Shown: piece by piece, positions 7,573-13,783 of the stretch
How the letters are laid out: each line of letters begins with the position of its first letter
How positions within the stretch are numbered: position 1 is the first letter of the stretch
NCBI GenBank assembly: GCA_022361095.1
Contig: JAKSBO010000903.1
Span: forward strand, 1-17,036
Direction of reading: 5' to 3'
From: Desulfobacterales bacterium
GTDB taxonomy: Bacteria; Desulfobacterota; Desulfobacteria; Desulfobacterales; Desulfobacteraceae
Length of the DNA: 17,036 nt
Notes under the pieces: model-generated
Seen by the model: the letters and a program-made list of their open reading frames with translations, nothing else
What the model was told of the DNA's origin: nothing
The model's database searches: none
Translations under genes and position numbers: made by a program

Positions 7573-7758
7573 ATGGGAAATATTTTGGTTGGACTGATAG
7601 TCGCCGCCGCCTTTTTTTATATGATAAGAAGAATGATTAAAACGTTTAAAGGAGAGTCATCGTGCAGTTGCGGGTGTGAAGGATGCTCGCCCGGCCCCCG
7701 GGAAAACTGCTGCAGCCAAAAAGAGGATTCGGATACCGACCGGCCAATTGTAAAATAA
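7573..7758 (+). CDS. FeoB-associated Cys-rich membrane protein
   Basis: A 61-residue protein with one N-terminal membrane helix (about 3-18, NILVGLIVAAAFFYMI), a basic stretch RRMIKTFKG, and a Cys-rich tail with Cys31, 33, 35, 38, 46 and 47. This is the layout of the small FeoB-associated Cys-rich proteins (PF12669 type) often coded just after feoB, whose role in iron uptake is not settled. The start at 7573 is chosen over upstream in-frame starts because AAGGAGG lies 5 bases before it and the product then begins at the membrane helix; earlier starts would include family 2 repeat sequence. It lies 148 bases after feoB, with the repeat in between. Its TAA stop is the first part of a family 1 repeat. 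Confidence 0.85.
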   Translation: MGNILVGLIVAAAFFYMIRRMIKTFKGESSCSCGCEGCSPGPRENCCSQKEDSDTDRPIVK

Positions 7759-7850
7759 CGGCCGCGGGCCGGGCCCGGACGTTGATGGACCAGGCCCGGT
7801 CAACAGTAAAATTTGAAAGATCTTGGTAACTTACTCAGACTTTCTTATAA
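7755..7850 (+). repeat. Family 1 dispersed repeat after the Cys-rich gene
   Basis: The unit starts ATAACGGCCGCGGGCC and gives the preceding gene its TAA. The hairpin arms here are CCGGGCCCGG and CCAGGCCCGG, which differ from other copies yet still pair. The second palindrome reads GAAAGATCTTGGTAA and TTACTCAGACTTTC (7815-7844), followed by TTATAA. A TTG at 7813 inside the palindrome opens the next gene's frame and yields a false N-terminus, MKDLGNLLR. Confidence 0.82.
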
Positions 7851-7869
7851 AACAAACAGGACGCGGGCT

Positions 7870-8496
7870 ATGGATATCCCAGGTGCGTTTGTTGCAAAAA
7901 TATATGATCCGGTCCTCTATTTTGCCCTGAAAAATATCCGGCGGAATATAATCCGGCTGATCCCGGACCATGGCGCACGCATCCTGGATATGTGCTGCGG
8001 CACCGGCGACCAGCTTAAAAGATTGTCCGATGCAGGGTTCAGTCATTTAACAGGTGTGGATCTCTCCACAGACATGCTTAAGGTTGCCGCGAGAGGCAAC
8101 AAAATAGCCACGCTGATGGAATGCGATGTACAGCACACAGGCTTGCCCGGTGCAAGTTTTGACATCATCATCATTTCCTTTGCAGTGCATGAGAAACCTG
8201 CCGGGATGCAAACGCAGATGATGGCCGAGGCCAGGCGCCTGCTCGCAACTGGCGGACAACTTATCCTAGTGGATTTTTCTTTGGATGATCAGGCCAAAAT
8301 AACCGGCAAGATCGCTGTCGATATGATTGAACGTCTGGCCGGAAAAGAACACTATCGCAATTTTAAAGCTTATGTCAGCAACGGCGGCATGTACCCTGTA
8401 ATTCGGGACTGTTTTGAAATCCGGCAGCAGATCCGGCACGCCCGGGGTGTTGTCTGTATCTGGGCAGCAATACCCAAATCACGGAAGATGCATTGA
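7870..8496 (+). CDS. Class I SAM-dependent methyltransferase (UbiE/Methyltransf_11 type)
   Basis: A 208-residue Rossmann-fold methyltransferase. Motif I ILDMCCGTGDQ is at 38-48, the acidic end of strand 2 is GVDLS with Asp64, Asp86 follows in ECDVQ, and motif IV is FDIIIISFAVHE at 98-109. The substrate is not evident: UbiE-like similarity is only to the cofactor fold, and the gene lacks quinone-biosynthesis neighbours. The start is set at ATG 7870 (weak AGGA upstream). The longer frame from TTG 7813 would begin inside the family 1 repeat and share its first nine residues with an unrelated open frame at 13744. The stop overlaps the next gene's start by four bases. Confidence 0.85.
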   Translation: MDIPGAFVAKIYDPVLYFALKNIRRNIIRLIPDHGARILDMCCGTGDQLKRLSDAGFSHLTGVDLSTDMLKVAARGNKIATLMECDVQHTGLPGASFDIIIISFAVHEKPAGMQTQMMAEARRLLATGGQLILVDFSLDDQAKITGKIAVDMIERLAGKEHYRNFKAYVSNGGMYPVIRDCFEIRQQIRHARGVVCIWAAIPKSRKMH

Positions 8497-8762
8497 AAAA
8501 CTGGTCAACCTATCTATTGAAGTGTTCCGATAACTCTTTGTATTGCGGGGTAACCAATGATTTGAAAAAACGTCTGGCAAGTCACAATCAGGGCACGGCA
8601 TCCAAATATACCCGGTCCCGAATCCCGGTGAAACTGGCCGCTGTTCGGAACAAGCTGTCTAAATCCGAGGCATTCAAATTGGAATACATTATTAAAAGGA
8701 CCCGGACCGATAAAAAAATTAAAACCTTGTTGAATTGGAATTTCAGTGATGAAAGCGGTTAG
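8493..8762 (+). CDS. GIY-YIG domain protein (UPF0213/YhbQ type)
   Basis: An 89-residue stand-alone GIY-YIG domain. The two conserved tyrosines lie in TYLL (Tyr7) and LYCG (Tyr17), the catalytic-type Arg27 is in KKRLASHN with His31, and Glu64 is in FKLEY as expected for the metal ligand. The family are small nuclease-fold proteins of uncertain role, with nucleic-acid cleavage reported for some members. The start is TTG, overlapping the methyltransferase stop as TTGA, with GGAAG about 5 bases upstream. It gives MKNWSTYLLKC, aligning with the usual family start. No in-frame ATG exists near. It overlaps the next gene by 14 bases. Confidence 0.87.
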   Translation: MKNWSTYLLKCSDNSLYCGVTNDLKKRLASHNQGTASKYTRSRIPVKLAAVRNKLSKSEAFKLEYIIKRTRTDKKIKTLLNWNFSDESG

Positions 8763-8988
8763 AATACCCTATGACCACCTAAGCCCCGAGGCCCTTGAAG
8801 GTGTTGTTGAAGAGTTCGTTACCCGTGACGGTACCGATTACGGGGAGAGGGAAGTATCCCTGGAGACCAAAATAAACCAGGTTATGGATCAGCTTCGAAC
8901 CGGAACCGCCGTTATTGTTTTTGATGCGGAATCGGAAACCTGTAATATCTTCAGGGCCAACGACCCTGTCTTAAAAGGTATAATTTAG
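8749..8988 (+). CDS. YheU-family protein (UPF0270)
   Basis: A 79-residue protein matching the YheU family: IPYDHLSPEALEGVVEEFV at 6-24, then TRDGTDYGE at 25-33, a region of alternating charged helix, and TGTAVIVFDAESETCNI (51-67), like the E. coli protein's GEAVIVWSELHETLNI region. No biochemical function is established for the family. The ATG at 8749 is preferred over the in-frame GTG just before it. It begins inside the GIY-YIG gene, so the three genes form one translationally coupled unit. Confidence 0.82.
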   Translation: MKAVRIPYDHLSPEALEGVVEEFVTRDGTDYGEREVSLETKINQVMDQLRTGTAVIVFDAESETCNIFRANDPVLKGII

Positions 8989-8995
8989 AACGATC

Positions 8996-9029
8996 AAAGG
9001 CGGAGCAGATATTGCCCCGCCTTTTTTTT
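8996..9029 (+). terminator. Rho-independent terminator
   Basis: AAAGGCGG (8996-9003) and CCGCCTTT (9017-9024) form an eight-base-pair stem with a 13-base loop, followed by an unbroken T run to 9029. It starts eight bases after the YheU stop and ends the methyltransferase/GIY-YIG/YheU unit. The converging dehydrogenase gene ends at 9039; in that direction there is no T run, so it serves mainly the plus strand. Confidence 0.88.
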
Positions 9030-9038
9030 CAAACACTA

Positions 9039-9890
9039 CTAGTTGTAATCGTAGAATCCCTTGCCGGTCTTCCGCCCCAACCAACCGGCCTGCACATATT
9101 TTCTCAACAGCGGGCAGGGTCTGTATTTGGAGTCCTTGAACCCGTCGTACAGGGTCTCCATGATGGCAAGGCAGGTGTCCAGGCCAATGAGGTCGGCAAG
9201 GGTCAATGGTCCCATGGGATGGGCCATACCAAGCTTCATGACCGTATCAATGTCCTCTTTGGTGCCCACGCTCTGGTAGAGACAGAAAATCGCCTCATTG
9301 ATCATGGGCATCAGGATCCGGTTGGCAATGAATCCGGGGAAGTCATTGGCTTCGGCCGGCACCTTGCCGAATTGTTTAGACAGGTCCCAGGTCAGTTGAA
9401 AGGTCTCTTCGGACGTGGCGATTCCCTTGATGACCTCCACAAGCTTCATCATGGGCACAGGGTTCATAAAATGCATTCCGATCACCTTGTCCGGCCTGGA
9501 GGTCTGGGCTGCGATGCTGCCGATGGGAATGGATGAGGTGTTGGAGGCCAGGATTACGTTTGCCGGGCAGGCCTCGTCCAGGTCCCTGAAGATTTGAAAC
9601 TTCAGGTCTTCACGTTCCACGGCGGCTTCCACCACAAAGTCGGCTTTGGCCATCTCTTTCAAATCCGTAGTGGTGGTGATTCTGCCAAGGATGGCATCCT
9701 TATCCCCCTGGGTTATTTTTTCTTTTTTTAACAGCCGGTCCAGGGAGCCTGAAATTGTGGCAAGGCCTTTTTCGCAGAACGCTTCTTTAATATCGCTCAT
9801 GATTACATTCATACCTGCCGCAGCAGCCACTTGGGCAATGCCGTTGCCCATCTGCCCGGAACCAACAACACCAAAGGTTTTCACTTCCAT
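9039..9890 (-). CDS. hbd: 3-hydroxyacyl-CoA (3-hydroxybutyryl-CoA) dehydrogenase
   Basis: A 283-residue single-function enzyme of the usual length. It oxidises (S)-3-hydroxyacyl-CoA to 3-oxoacyl-CoA with NAD(P)+, or runs in reverse in C4 synthesis. The dinucleotide motif GSGQMG is at 10-15. Catalytic residues are visible: Ser116/Asn117 in SNTSS, His140 in GMHFMNPVP, Glu152, and Asn190 in the family signature DFPGFIANRILMPMINEA. HPMGPLTLADLIGLD is at 224-238. It follows the thiolase gene on the same strand at 208 bases, so the pair supplies adjacent beta-oxidation steps; no crotonase or acyl-CoA dehydrogenase is present in the window. AGGAG precedes the ATG. Confidence 0.94.
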   Translation of the reverse strand: MEVKTFGVVGSGQMGNGIAQVAAAAGMNVIMSDIKEAFCEKGLATISGSLDRLLKKEKITQGDKDAILGRITTTTDLKEMAKADFVVEAAVEREDLKFQIFRDLDEACPANVILASNTSSIPIGSIAAQTSRPDKVIGMHFMNPVPMMKLVEVIKGIATSEETFQLTWDLSKQFGKVPAEANDFPGFIANRILMPMINEAIFCLYQSVGTKEDIDTVMKLGMAHPMGPLTLADLIGLDTCLAIMETLYDGFKDSKYRPCPLLRKYVQAGWLGRKTGKGFYDYN

Positions 9891-9937
9891 TGTCCTGTTC
9901 TCCTATGCATTCAACTTGAAAAAATTTTAATTTGGGA

Positions 9938-10093
9938 CAGGCACTGATTTAGTGCCTGAACGGAACCCCCGGTTTGGATGAAAAGTTGCCCGGATGCAAG
10001 GCGCAAGCAAAGCTGAAACCGGAGCGTACTATAGTACGTGAGGATTTCAGCTTTGAGCAGCAACGCCTCAGGTGGGTGACTTTTCGTTCAAAC
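9938..10093 (-). repeat. Family 2 nested stem-loop element between thiolase and dehydrogenase
   Basis: The core at 9972-10093 has outer arms GTTTGGATGAAAAGT and ACTTTTCGTTCAAAC, inner arms CAAAGCTGAAA (10008-10018) and TTTCAGCTTTG (10045-10055), and centre CGTAC-TATA-GTACG (10025-10038). The unpaired motifs ACCGGAGC and GTGAGGAT (plus strand) match the other copies. At the left end two termini lie head to head: CAGGCACT (9938-9945) and AGTGCCTG (9951-9958). It would lie inside the thiolase-dehydrogenase transcript if the two are cotranscribed. Unlike the other copies it does not form a stop codon. Confidence 0.85.
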
Positions 10094-10098
10094 CTTGC

Positions 10099-11274
10099 CT
10101 ACCGGTTGATAATTAGTGCCACAGCCTCCCCGCCACCCAAACAGAGCGAAGCAAGGCCGGTTTTTACATCTCTTTTGGCCATTTCATACAATAACGTGGT
10201 CAGAACCCGGGCTCCGGAGGCTCCGATGGGATGGCCCAACGCCACGGAACCGCCGTTCACGTTCACCTTTTCGGGGTCCAGTTCCAGGACTTTGTTGATG
10301 CCTGCGGAGGTGCCGGAAAAGGCTTCGTTAATTTCAAACAGATCTACGTTACCAATGGTGATCCCCTGCTTTTTTAACACTTTGGGAATGGCGTAAATGG
10401 GGGCCATGAGTACATATTTCATATCAATGCCGTAGGAGGCCTGGGCACCGATTTCAGCCATGATGGTGCATCCCAGTTCCTTGGCTTTTGATTCGCTCAT
10501 CACGACCACGGCGCTTGCGCCGTCGGAGATGATGGACGCATTGCCTGCCGTGCCCACGCCGTCTTTCTTAAAAGCGGGCTTCATTTTGGACAAAAATTCA
10601 AAACTTGTCTCCTGGGGGCATTCATCCGTATCAAAAATTTTGGGGTCACCTTTTCGCCGGGGGATTGAAACAGGCATAATTTCATCCTTAAACCGCCCTT
10701 GGGCCACCGCCTTGTTCGCCCTTTCATAGGACTGGGCCGCAAACCGGTCCTGGTCCTCACGGGTCACTTCCCAGCGCTCGGAGCAAAGCTCATTGGACAT
10801 GCCCATGTGAAAATCATTGACAACATCCCACAGTCCGTCATGGACCATATGGTCCTCAATACGGCCCGGTCCCATGCGGTGCCCCCATCTGGCCTTGTCC
10901 ATGTAATACGGTGCCATGCTCATGGTCTCCATGCCGCCGGCCACCACCACATCCGCATCACCGCACTGGATGGCCTGGGCGGCCAGCATAACGGCTTTCA
11001 GCGATGATCCGCATACTTTGTTTACGGTAATGGCTTCAACTTCCCAGGGAAGGCCCGCCTTAACCACCGCTTGTTTTCCCGGATTCTGGCCGTACCCGCA
11101 GGGCAGAACCATGCCCATAATGCACTCATCCACCACGGCATCTTCGATATCAGCACGTCGGATTGCTTCCCTGATTACAAGGCCCCCAAGTTTTGTGGCA
11201 CCCATGCCGCTTAATGAACCGCCAAAACTGCCTAAGGGGGTTCGGGTGGCACTGACGATTACTGCTTTATTCAT
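10099..11274 (-). CDS. Acetyl-CoA C-acetyltransferase (thiolase)
   Basis: A 391-residue thiolase, the normal family length. It cleaves 3-ketoacyl-CoA with CoA, or condenses two acetyl-CoA. The nucleophile Cys88 lies in NKVCGSSLKA (85-94), NEAFSG is at 316-321, His348 in GHPIGASGAR, and the second Cys378 in LCLGGGEA. The start is placed at 11274: AAAGGAG lies 7 bases upstream, and the product then begins MNKAVIVSATRTPLG, the standard N-terminus. An upstream in-frame ATG adds 21 residues that do not resemble the family. It sits between a TetR gene (upstream) and a dehydrogenase gene (downstream), all on one strand. The 273-base gap before it shows no clear promoter or operator. Confidence 0.95.
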   Translation of the reverse strand: MNKAVIVSATRTPLGSFGGSLSGMGATKLGGLVIREAIRRADIEDAVVDECIMGMVLPCGYGQNPGKQAVVKAGLPWEVEAITVNKVCGSSLKAVMLAAQAIQCGDADVVVAGGMETMSMAPYYMDKARWGHRMGPGRIEDHMVHDGLWDVVNDFHMGMSNELCSERWEVTREDQDRFAAQSYERANKAVAQGRFKDEIMPVSIPRRKGDPKIFDTDECPQETSFEFLSKMKPAFKKDGVGTAGNASIISDGASAVVVMSESKAKELGCTIMAEIGAQASYGIDMKYVLMAPIYAIPKVLKKQGITIGNVDLFEINEAFSGTSAGINKVLELDPEKVNVNGGSVALGHPIGASGARVLTTLLYEMAKRDVKTGLASLCLGGGEAVALIINR

Positions 11275-11510
11275 TTTATGCTCCTTTATTCTTTTACCCT
11301 GTTTGTCTTGGGTCAAAACGCCAGGCATTTTATGCACCTATGCTTCCCGTTCATTTTTAAGTTAGTCCTGTATGACATATTCCGTGGATATTTTCCAGCC
11401 ACTTCATACAAAGAGACACCGGGGCGTGAATATTGTTGGCTTGATCTGTTTTGCTGTACCGGGAAATGTCCAAGGGGAAATGGGGGAGATCACAAAGGTA
11501 TTTTAATCAA

Positions 11511-11551
11511 TAGTGTCTGAACGAAAATTTACGGTTTTCGATCGGCACTAA
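11511..11551 (-). repeat. Family 2 hairpin-only derivative after the TetR gene
   Basis: TAGTGTCTGAACGAAAA (11511-11527) faces TTTTCGATCGGCACTA (11535-11550) across a TTTACGG loop. These are the two termini of the family 2 element without its interior; the right arm with its TTTACGG matches the right end of the copy at 12285-12431. The TAG of the TetR gene lies in its terminal CACTAAAT. On the minus strand it forms a hairpin directly after the stop and could act in 3' end formation, though no T run follows. Confidence 0.75.
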
Positions 11552-12189
11552 ATAAGACCCAGAATAAAGTCTGTCTGGGTGTCAATGTACTGGTCTATGG
11601 TAAAATTTTTTTTAAAATACCACCGCCGAAAGGCCCACATATGCCCAAGCACGGAAATGTTATGCCCCACCAGCCTGCATGTTTTTTCATCCAGGCGGGG
11701 GAAATCATTTTTCCCGGACAGTTGGGTCAGGGCTCTCACAAATGTATTGGATATATCCAGTTCTGTGTCCAGCACCCTTTTTTTCCATTTATCCGACAGA
11801 AACTGTGTGACCTGGTACATGAGCAGCACATGGTCCGCCATGTTGTCACACACGATAAAATACTGGCGAATGGCTGCGGCCAGTTGCGCCTTTTCGCAGA
11901 CTTCGCCGGACAAGGCCTCTTTCACGGCATTTTTGACCTCCTCGTGGATGGTGCTGCACACCAGGTATAAAAGGTCTTCTTTAGAGCTGACATACTCATA
12001 CAAAGAGCCTATGGAAAAACCGGCGGCTTTGGCAATCATCCGTGTGGTGGTATTGTGGTAACCATGTTCGATGGAGAGCTTGACCGTGGCATCTATAATC
12101 TGCCGGCGCCGTTTTCGGACCAGTTTTTCATCTTTTATCTGGGTGGGGACATCTGCGCTGGATGCCGGGTTTGCCTTTTGCCGGGCCAT
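11548..12189 (-). CDS. TetR/AcrR-family transcriptional regulator
   Basis: A 213-residue regulator. The N-terminal DNA-binding domain spans about 22-77: a lead helix RKRRRQIIDATVKLSIEHGY, the helix-turn-helix TTRMIAKAAGFSIGSLYEYV (48-67), then SSKEDLLYLV. The C-terminal ligand domain is all-helical and its ligand cannot be read. The gene is followed on the same strand by thiolase and 3-hydroxyacyl-CoA dehydrogenase genes, so control of fatty-acid or C4 metabolism by an acyl-CoA ligand is a reasonable inference. AGAGGAG lies 6 bases before the ATG. The stop is formed by a family 2 hairpin. Confidence 0.92.
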   Translation of the reverse strand: MARQKANPASSADVPTQIKDEKLVRKRRRQIIDATVKLSIEHGYHNTTTRMIAKAAGFSIGSLYEYVSSKEDLLYLVCSTIHEEVKNAVKEALSGEVCEKAQLAAAIRQYFIVCDNMADHVLLMYQVTQFLSDKWKKRVLDTELDISNTFVRALTQLSGKNDFPRLDEKTCRLVGHNISVLGHMWAFRRWYFKKNFTIDQYIDTQTDFILGLI

Positions 12190-12223
12190 GGGTGCTCCTC
12201 TAAGTGAACCAAAAAAATCAAAG

Positions 12224-12259
12224 CCTCCCGGGGGGTGTAAGAGCCGTCTCCCCGGGAGG
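12224..12259 (-). terminator. Strong GC hairpin, likely rho-independent terminator upstream of the TetR gene
   Basis: CCTCCCGGGG (12224-12233) and CCCCGGGAGG (12250-12259) form a perfect ten-base-pair stem with a 16-base loop. Read on the minus strand the stem is followed by CTTTGA and then seven T (12217-12211), just before the TetR ribosome-binding site. It would stop read-through from the universal stress gene upstream, or act as an attenuator in a TetR leader. The six-base gap before the T run is longer than ideal. Confidence 0.55.
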
Positions 12260-12284
12260 GAATACTACGGGGTATGCGTTTAAA

Positions 12285-12431
12285 TATTGTCTGACCGAAA
12301 ACCTGGAAATTTTGTTGAGTACAAGGCGGACTAAAATTTTAACCGGAGGAATACTTAACCGATTTTGAGGATTAAAATTTCAGACCAACGCCGTAATCGG
12401 CAACATTTACGGTTTTCGGTCGGGCACTAAA
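12285..12431 (-). repeat. Family 2 nested stem-loop element after the universal stress gene
   Basis: The terminal arms GACCGAAAACC (12293-12303) and GGTTTTCGGTC (12411-12421) are perfect. The inner arms CTAAAATTTTAA and TTAAAATTTCAG differ at one position. The unpaired motifs AACCGGAG and GAGGATT, and the flanking ACAAGGCG and CCAACGCCG, match the copies at 7422 and 9938 in order and spacing. The centre is more decayed than in the other copies. The terminal GCACTAAAT holds the TAG stop of the universal stress protein gene. This element and the GC hairpin at 12224 together fill the gap between the two genes. Confidence 0.85.
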
Positions 12432-13395
12432 TACAGATATCAGGACTCAGGCGCAATACCGGCACCGGGCTGTGGCGGAAAATTTTCTCAATGGTGCTGC
12501 CCAGAACAAATTTGACCGACCGGCTGTGGCCCAGGGGACCTAAAATCAGGGTATCTGCCCTGAGATTCTTTGTGGCGGAAAGGATCTGTTCGCAAGGATC
12601 CCCCGAATCAATGGTGATATCGATTCCCGGCAAATCCCCAATACCTGCCGCCTTTATCTGGTCTCCAAGCCGGTCTTTTCGCCGTTGCTTGGCTTTGGGT
12701 AAAAATTCCTCTTCGGAAAAGGTGTTTTCCGGGATGTAGTGGGATTTAATCCAGGCCAGTTCCTTGGTGCCGATGCAATGGACCACATGCAGCTTAGCGC
12801 CTGTTGTCCGGGCCATCCACCCCGCCCGTGCCAGAATATGCTCGGTCCAGGGAGAAAAGTCCACGGCAGCGACTATCGTTTTCAGTTCGCCGGCTTCCGG
12901 CAGTTCACTGCCGGAGTACGTCCGTTTAAAGATATGTTTGTCCCTGACGCTGAACAATGCCTTTCTGCAATGGCGAAATACAAATTCCGCCGCGCTGCCG
13001 AACATGAAGCTGGACAGGTTGGAACGCCCTTTGTTGGCCATGACCACAAGGTCCGGATCGACCTCGTCAATCATGCTGAGGATCTCTTCGGCAGGATATC
13101 CTGTTTTAATACGAATATCGGTTTTGCCGTCGAATTCAGGGTAATGTGTCCGGATCAGTTCTTTGATCTGGGCAATCCTCTCTTTTTTAAGTTCCTCCAG
13201 ATATTCCTTGGTATCCTCCCTGCAAGGGTACATCATGCCGGCCATGTAAACCGGATTGACCTCGCGCAAAGGGACAATGGAACAAATGGTGACTTTGATA
13301 TCCGCCTGTCCTGCCAGCCCCAAGGCATAGCCCAGGGTCATGGGTGAGTAATCGGACAGGTCAATACATGCCATAATATGGTTGAACCGGTTCAT
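12427..13395 (-). CDS. Tandem universal stress protein (two UspA domains)
   Basis: A 322-residue protein with two Usp domains, about 1-155 and 170-318, each starting with a beta strand of the IMACIDLS / TIVAAVDFS type. Domain 2 has the full ATP-binding motif G-x2-G-x9-G-S (Gly286, Gly289, Gly299, Ser300). Domain 1 has the last part (Gly123, x9, Gly133, Ser134), but Ala120 stands at the first glycine, so its nucleotide binding may differ. Tandem Usp proteins are cytosolic and linked to stress or starvation adaptation; the molecular action is usually unknown. CAGGAG precedes the ATG. The TAG stop is formed by a family 2 element. It is upstream of the TetR gene on the same strand, with a likely terminator between them. 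Confidence 0.92.
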   Translation of the reverse strand: MNRFNHIMACIDLSDYSPMTLGYALGLAGQADIKVTICSIVPLREVNPVYMAGMMYPCREDTKEYLEELKKERIAQIKELIRTHYPEFDGKTDIRIKTGYPAEEILSMIDEVDPDLVVMANKGRSNLSSFMFGSAAEFVFRHCRKALFSVRDKHIFKRTYSGSELPEAGELKTIVAAVDFSPWTEHILARAGWMARTTGAKLHVVHCIGTKELAWIKSHYIPENTFSEEEFLPKAKQRRKDRLGDQIKAAGIGDLPGIDITIDSGDPCEQILSATKNLRADTLILGPLGHSRSVKFVLGSTIEKIFRHSPVPVLRLSPDICI

Positions 13396-13686
13396 TGCCT
13401 GCTCCTGAATTTATAGAGATGTTACATTTTTTTGTGTCCATGGCCGGGACGGATTTACCACTTTGTTTATCATGCGGTCGGCGACCGTTGGCTAAAAAAG
13501 TTTAAATCCTTTAGGACACCTCTTTATGGATTGTACCACCTTCAAATGTGGTTGTATAGGCGATGAAATGGATTTTCGGATTGCCGATTAAAAACGGCAA
13601 AGAGAGATGCGCCATCCCCAAGAAAAAATATGGCCTTACCTTTTTTTTGAATACTGTTTAAAATTATAGGCACCGGAATCTTTGGT
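13396..13686. other. Intergenic stretch without a recognisable gene
   Basis: This gap separates the universal stress gene from a family 1 repeat. It holds a 13-base palindrome, CGGTCG-G-CGACCG (13475-13487), a small hairpin ACCAC...GTGGT near 13540, and another TTGCCG...CGGCAA near 13582-13604. A T run at 13641-13648 is not tied to a strong stem. No open frame longer than about 22 codons with a plausible start was seen. It may be decayed sequence. Confidence 0.5.
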
Positions 13687-13783
13687 ATAACAGCCATGGG
13701 CTGATCTGACATATCTGCTGCCAGGCACAGCCCGCAACAAAGTTTGAAAGATCTTGGTAACTTACTCAGACGTTTTTATAAAA
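13687..13783 (+). repeat. Family 1 dispersed repeat before the FKBP-methyltransferase remnant
   Basis: The unit starts ATAACAGCCATGGGCTG; the arms GGGCTGATCTG and CCAGGCACAGCCC form the first hairpin. The second palindrome begins GAAAGATCTTGGTAA (13746-13760) and continues CTTACTCAGAC, but its last arm has changed to GTTTTTATAAAA. As at 7813, a TTG inside it (13744) opens a frame beginning MKDLGNLLR. No gene stop coincides with its start here, which may reflect loss of the gene that once preceded it. Confidence 0.8.

Noticed and set aside
11275..11510. Near-palindromic GTGG...CCAC stretch around 11382-11402 as a TetR operator upstream of the thiolase gene
   Set aside because: Only the outer four bases and a few inner positions match; not better than chance, and no promoter could be placed beside it.
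13410..13440. TGGACA and TATAAA on the minus strand as a promoter for the universal stress gene
   Set aside because: Spacing is 19 bases, and the transcript would start inside the ribosome-binding site, leaving no usable leader.
13526..13591. Short frame starting MDCTTFKCGCIGDEMD with three cysteines
   Set aside because: Only 21 codons, weak ribosome-binding site, and lies in a stretch with several small palindromes; no support for translation.
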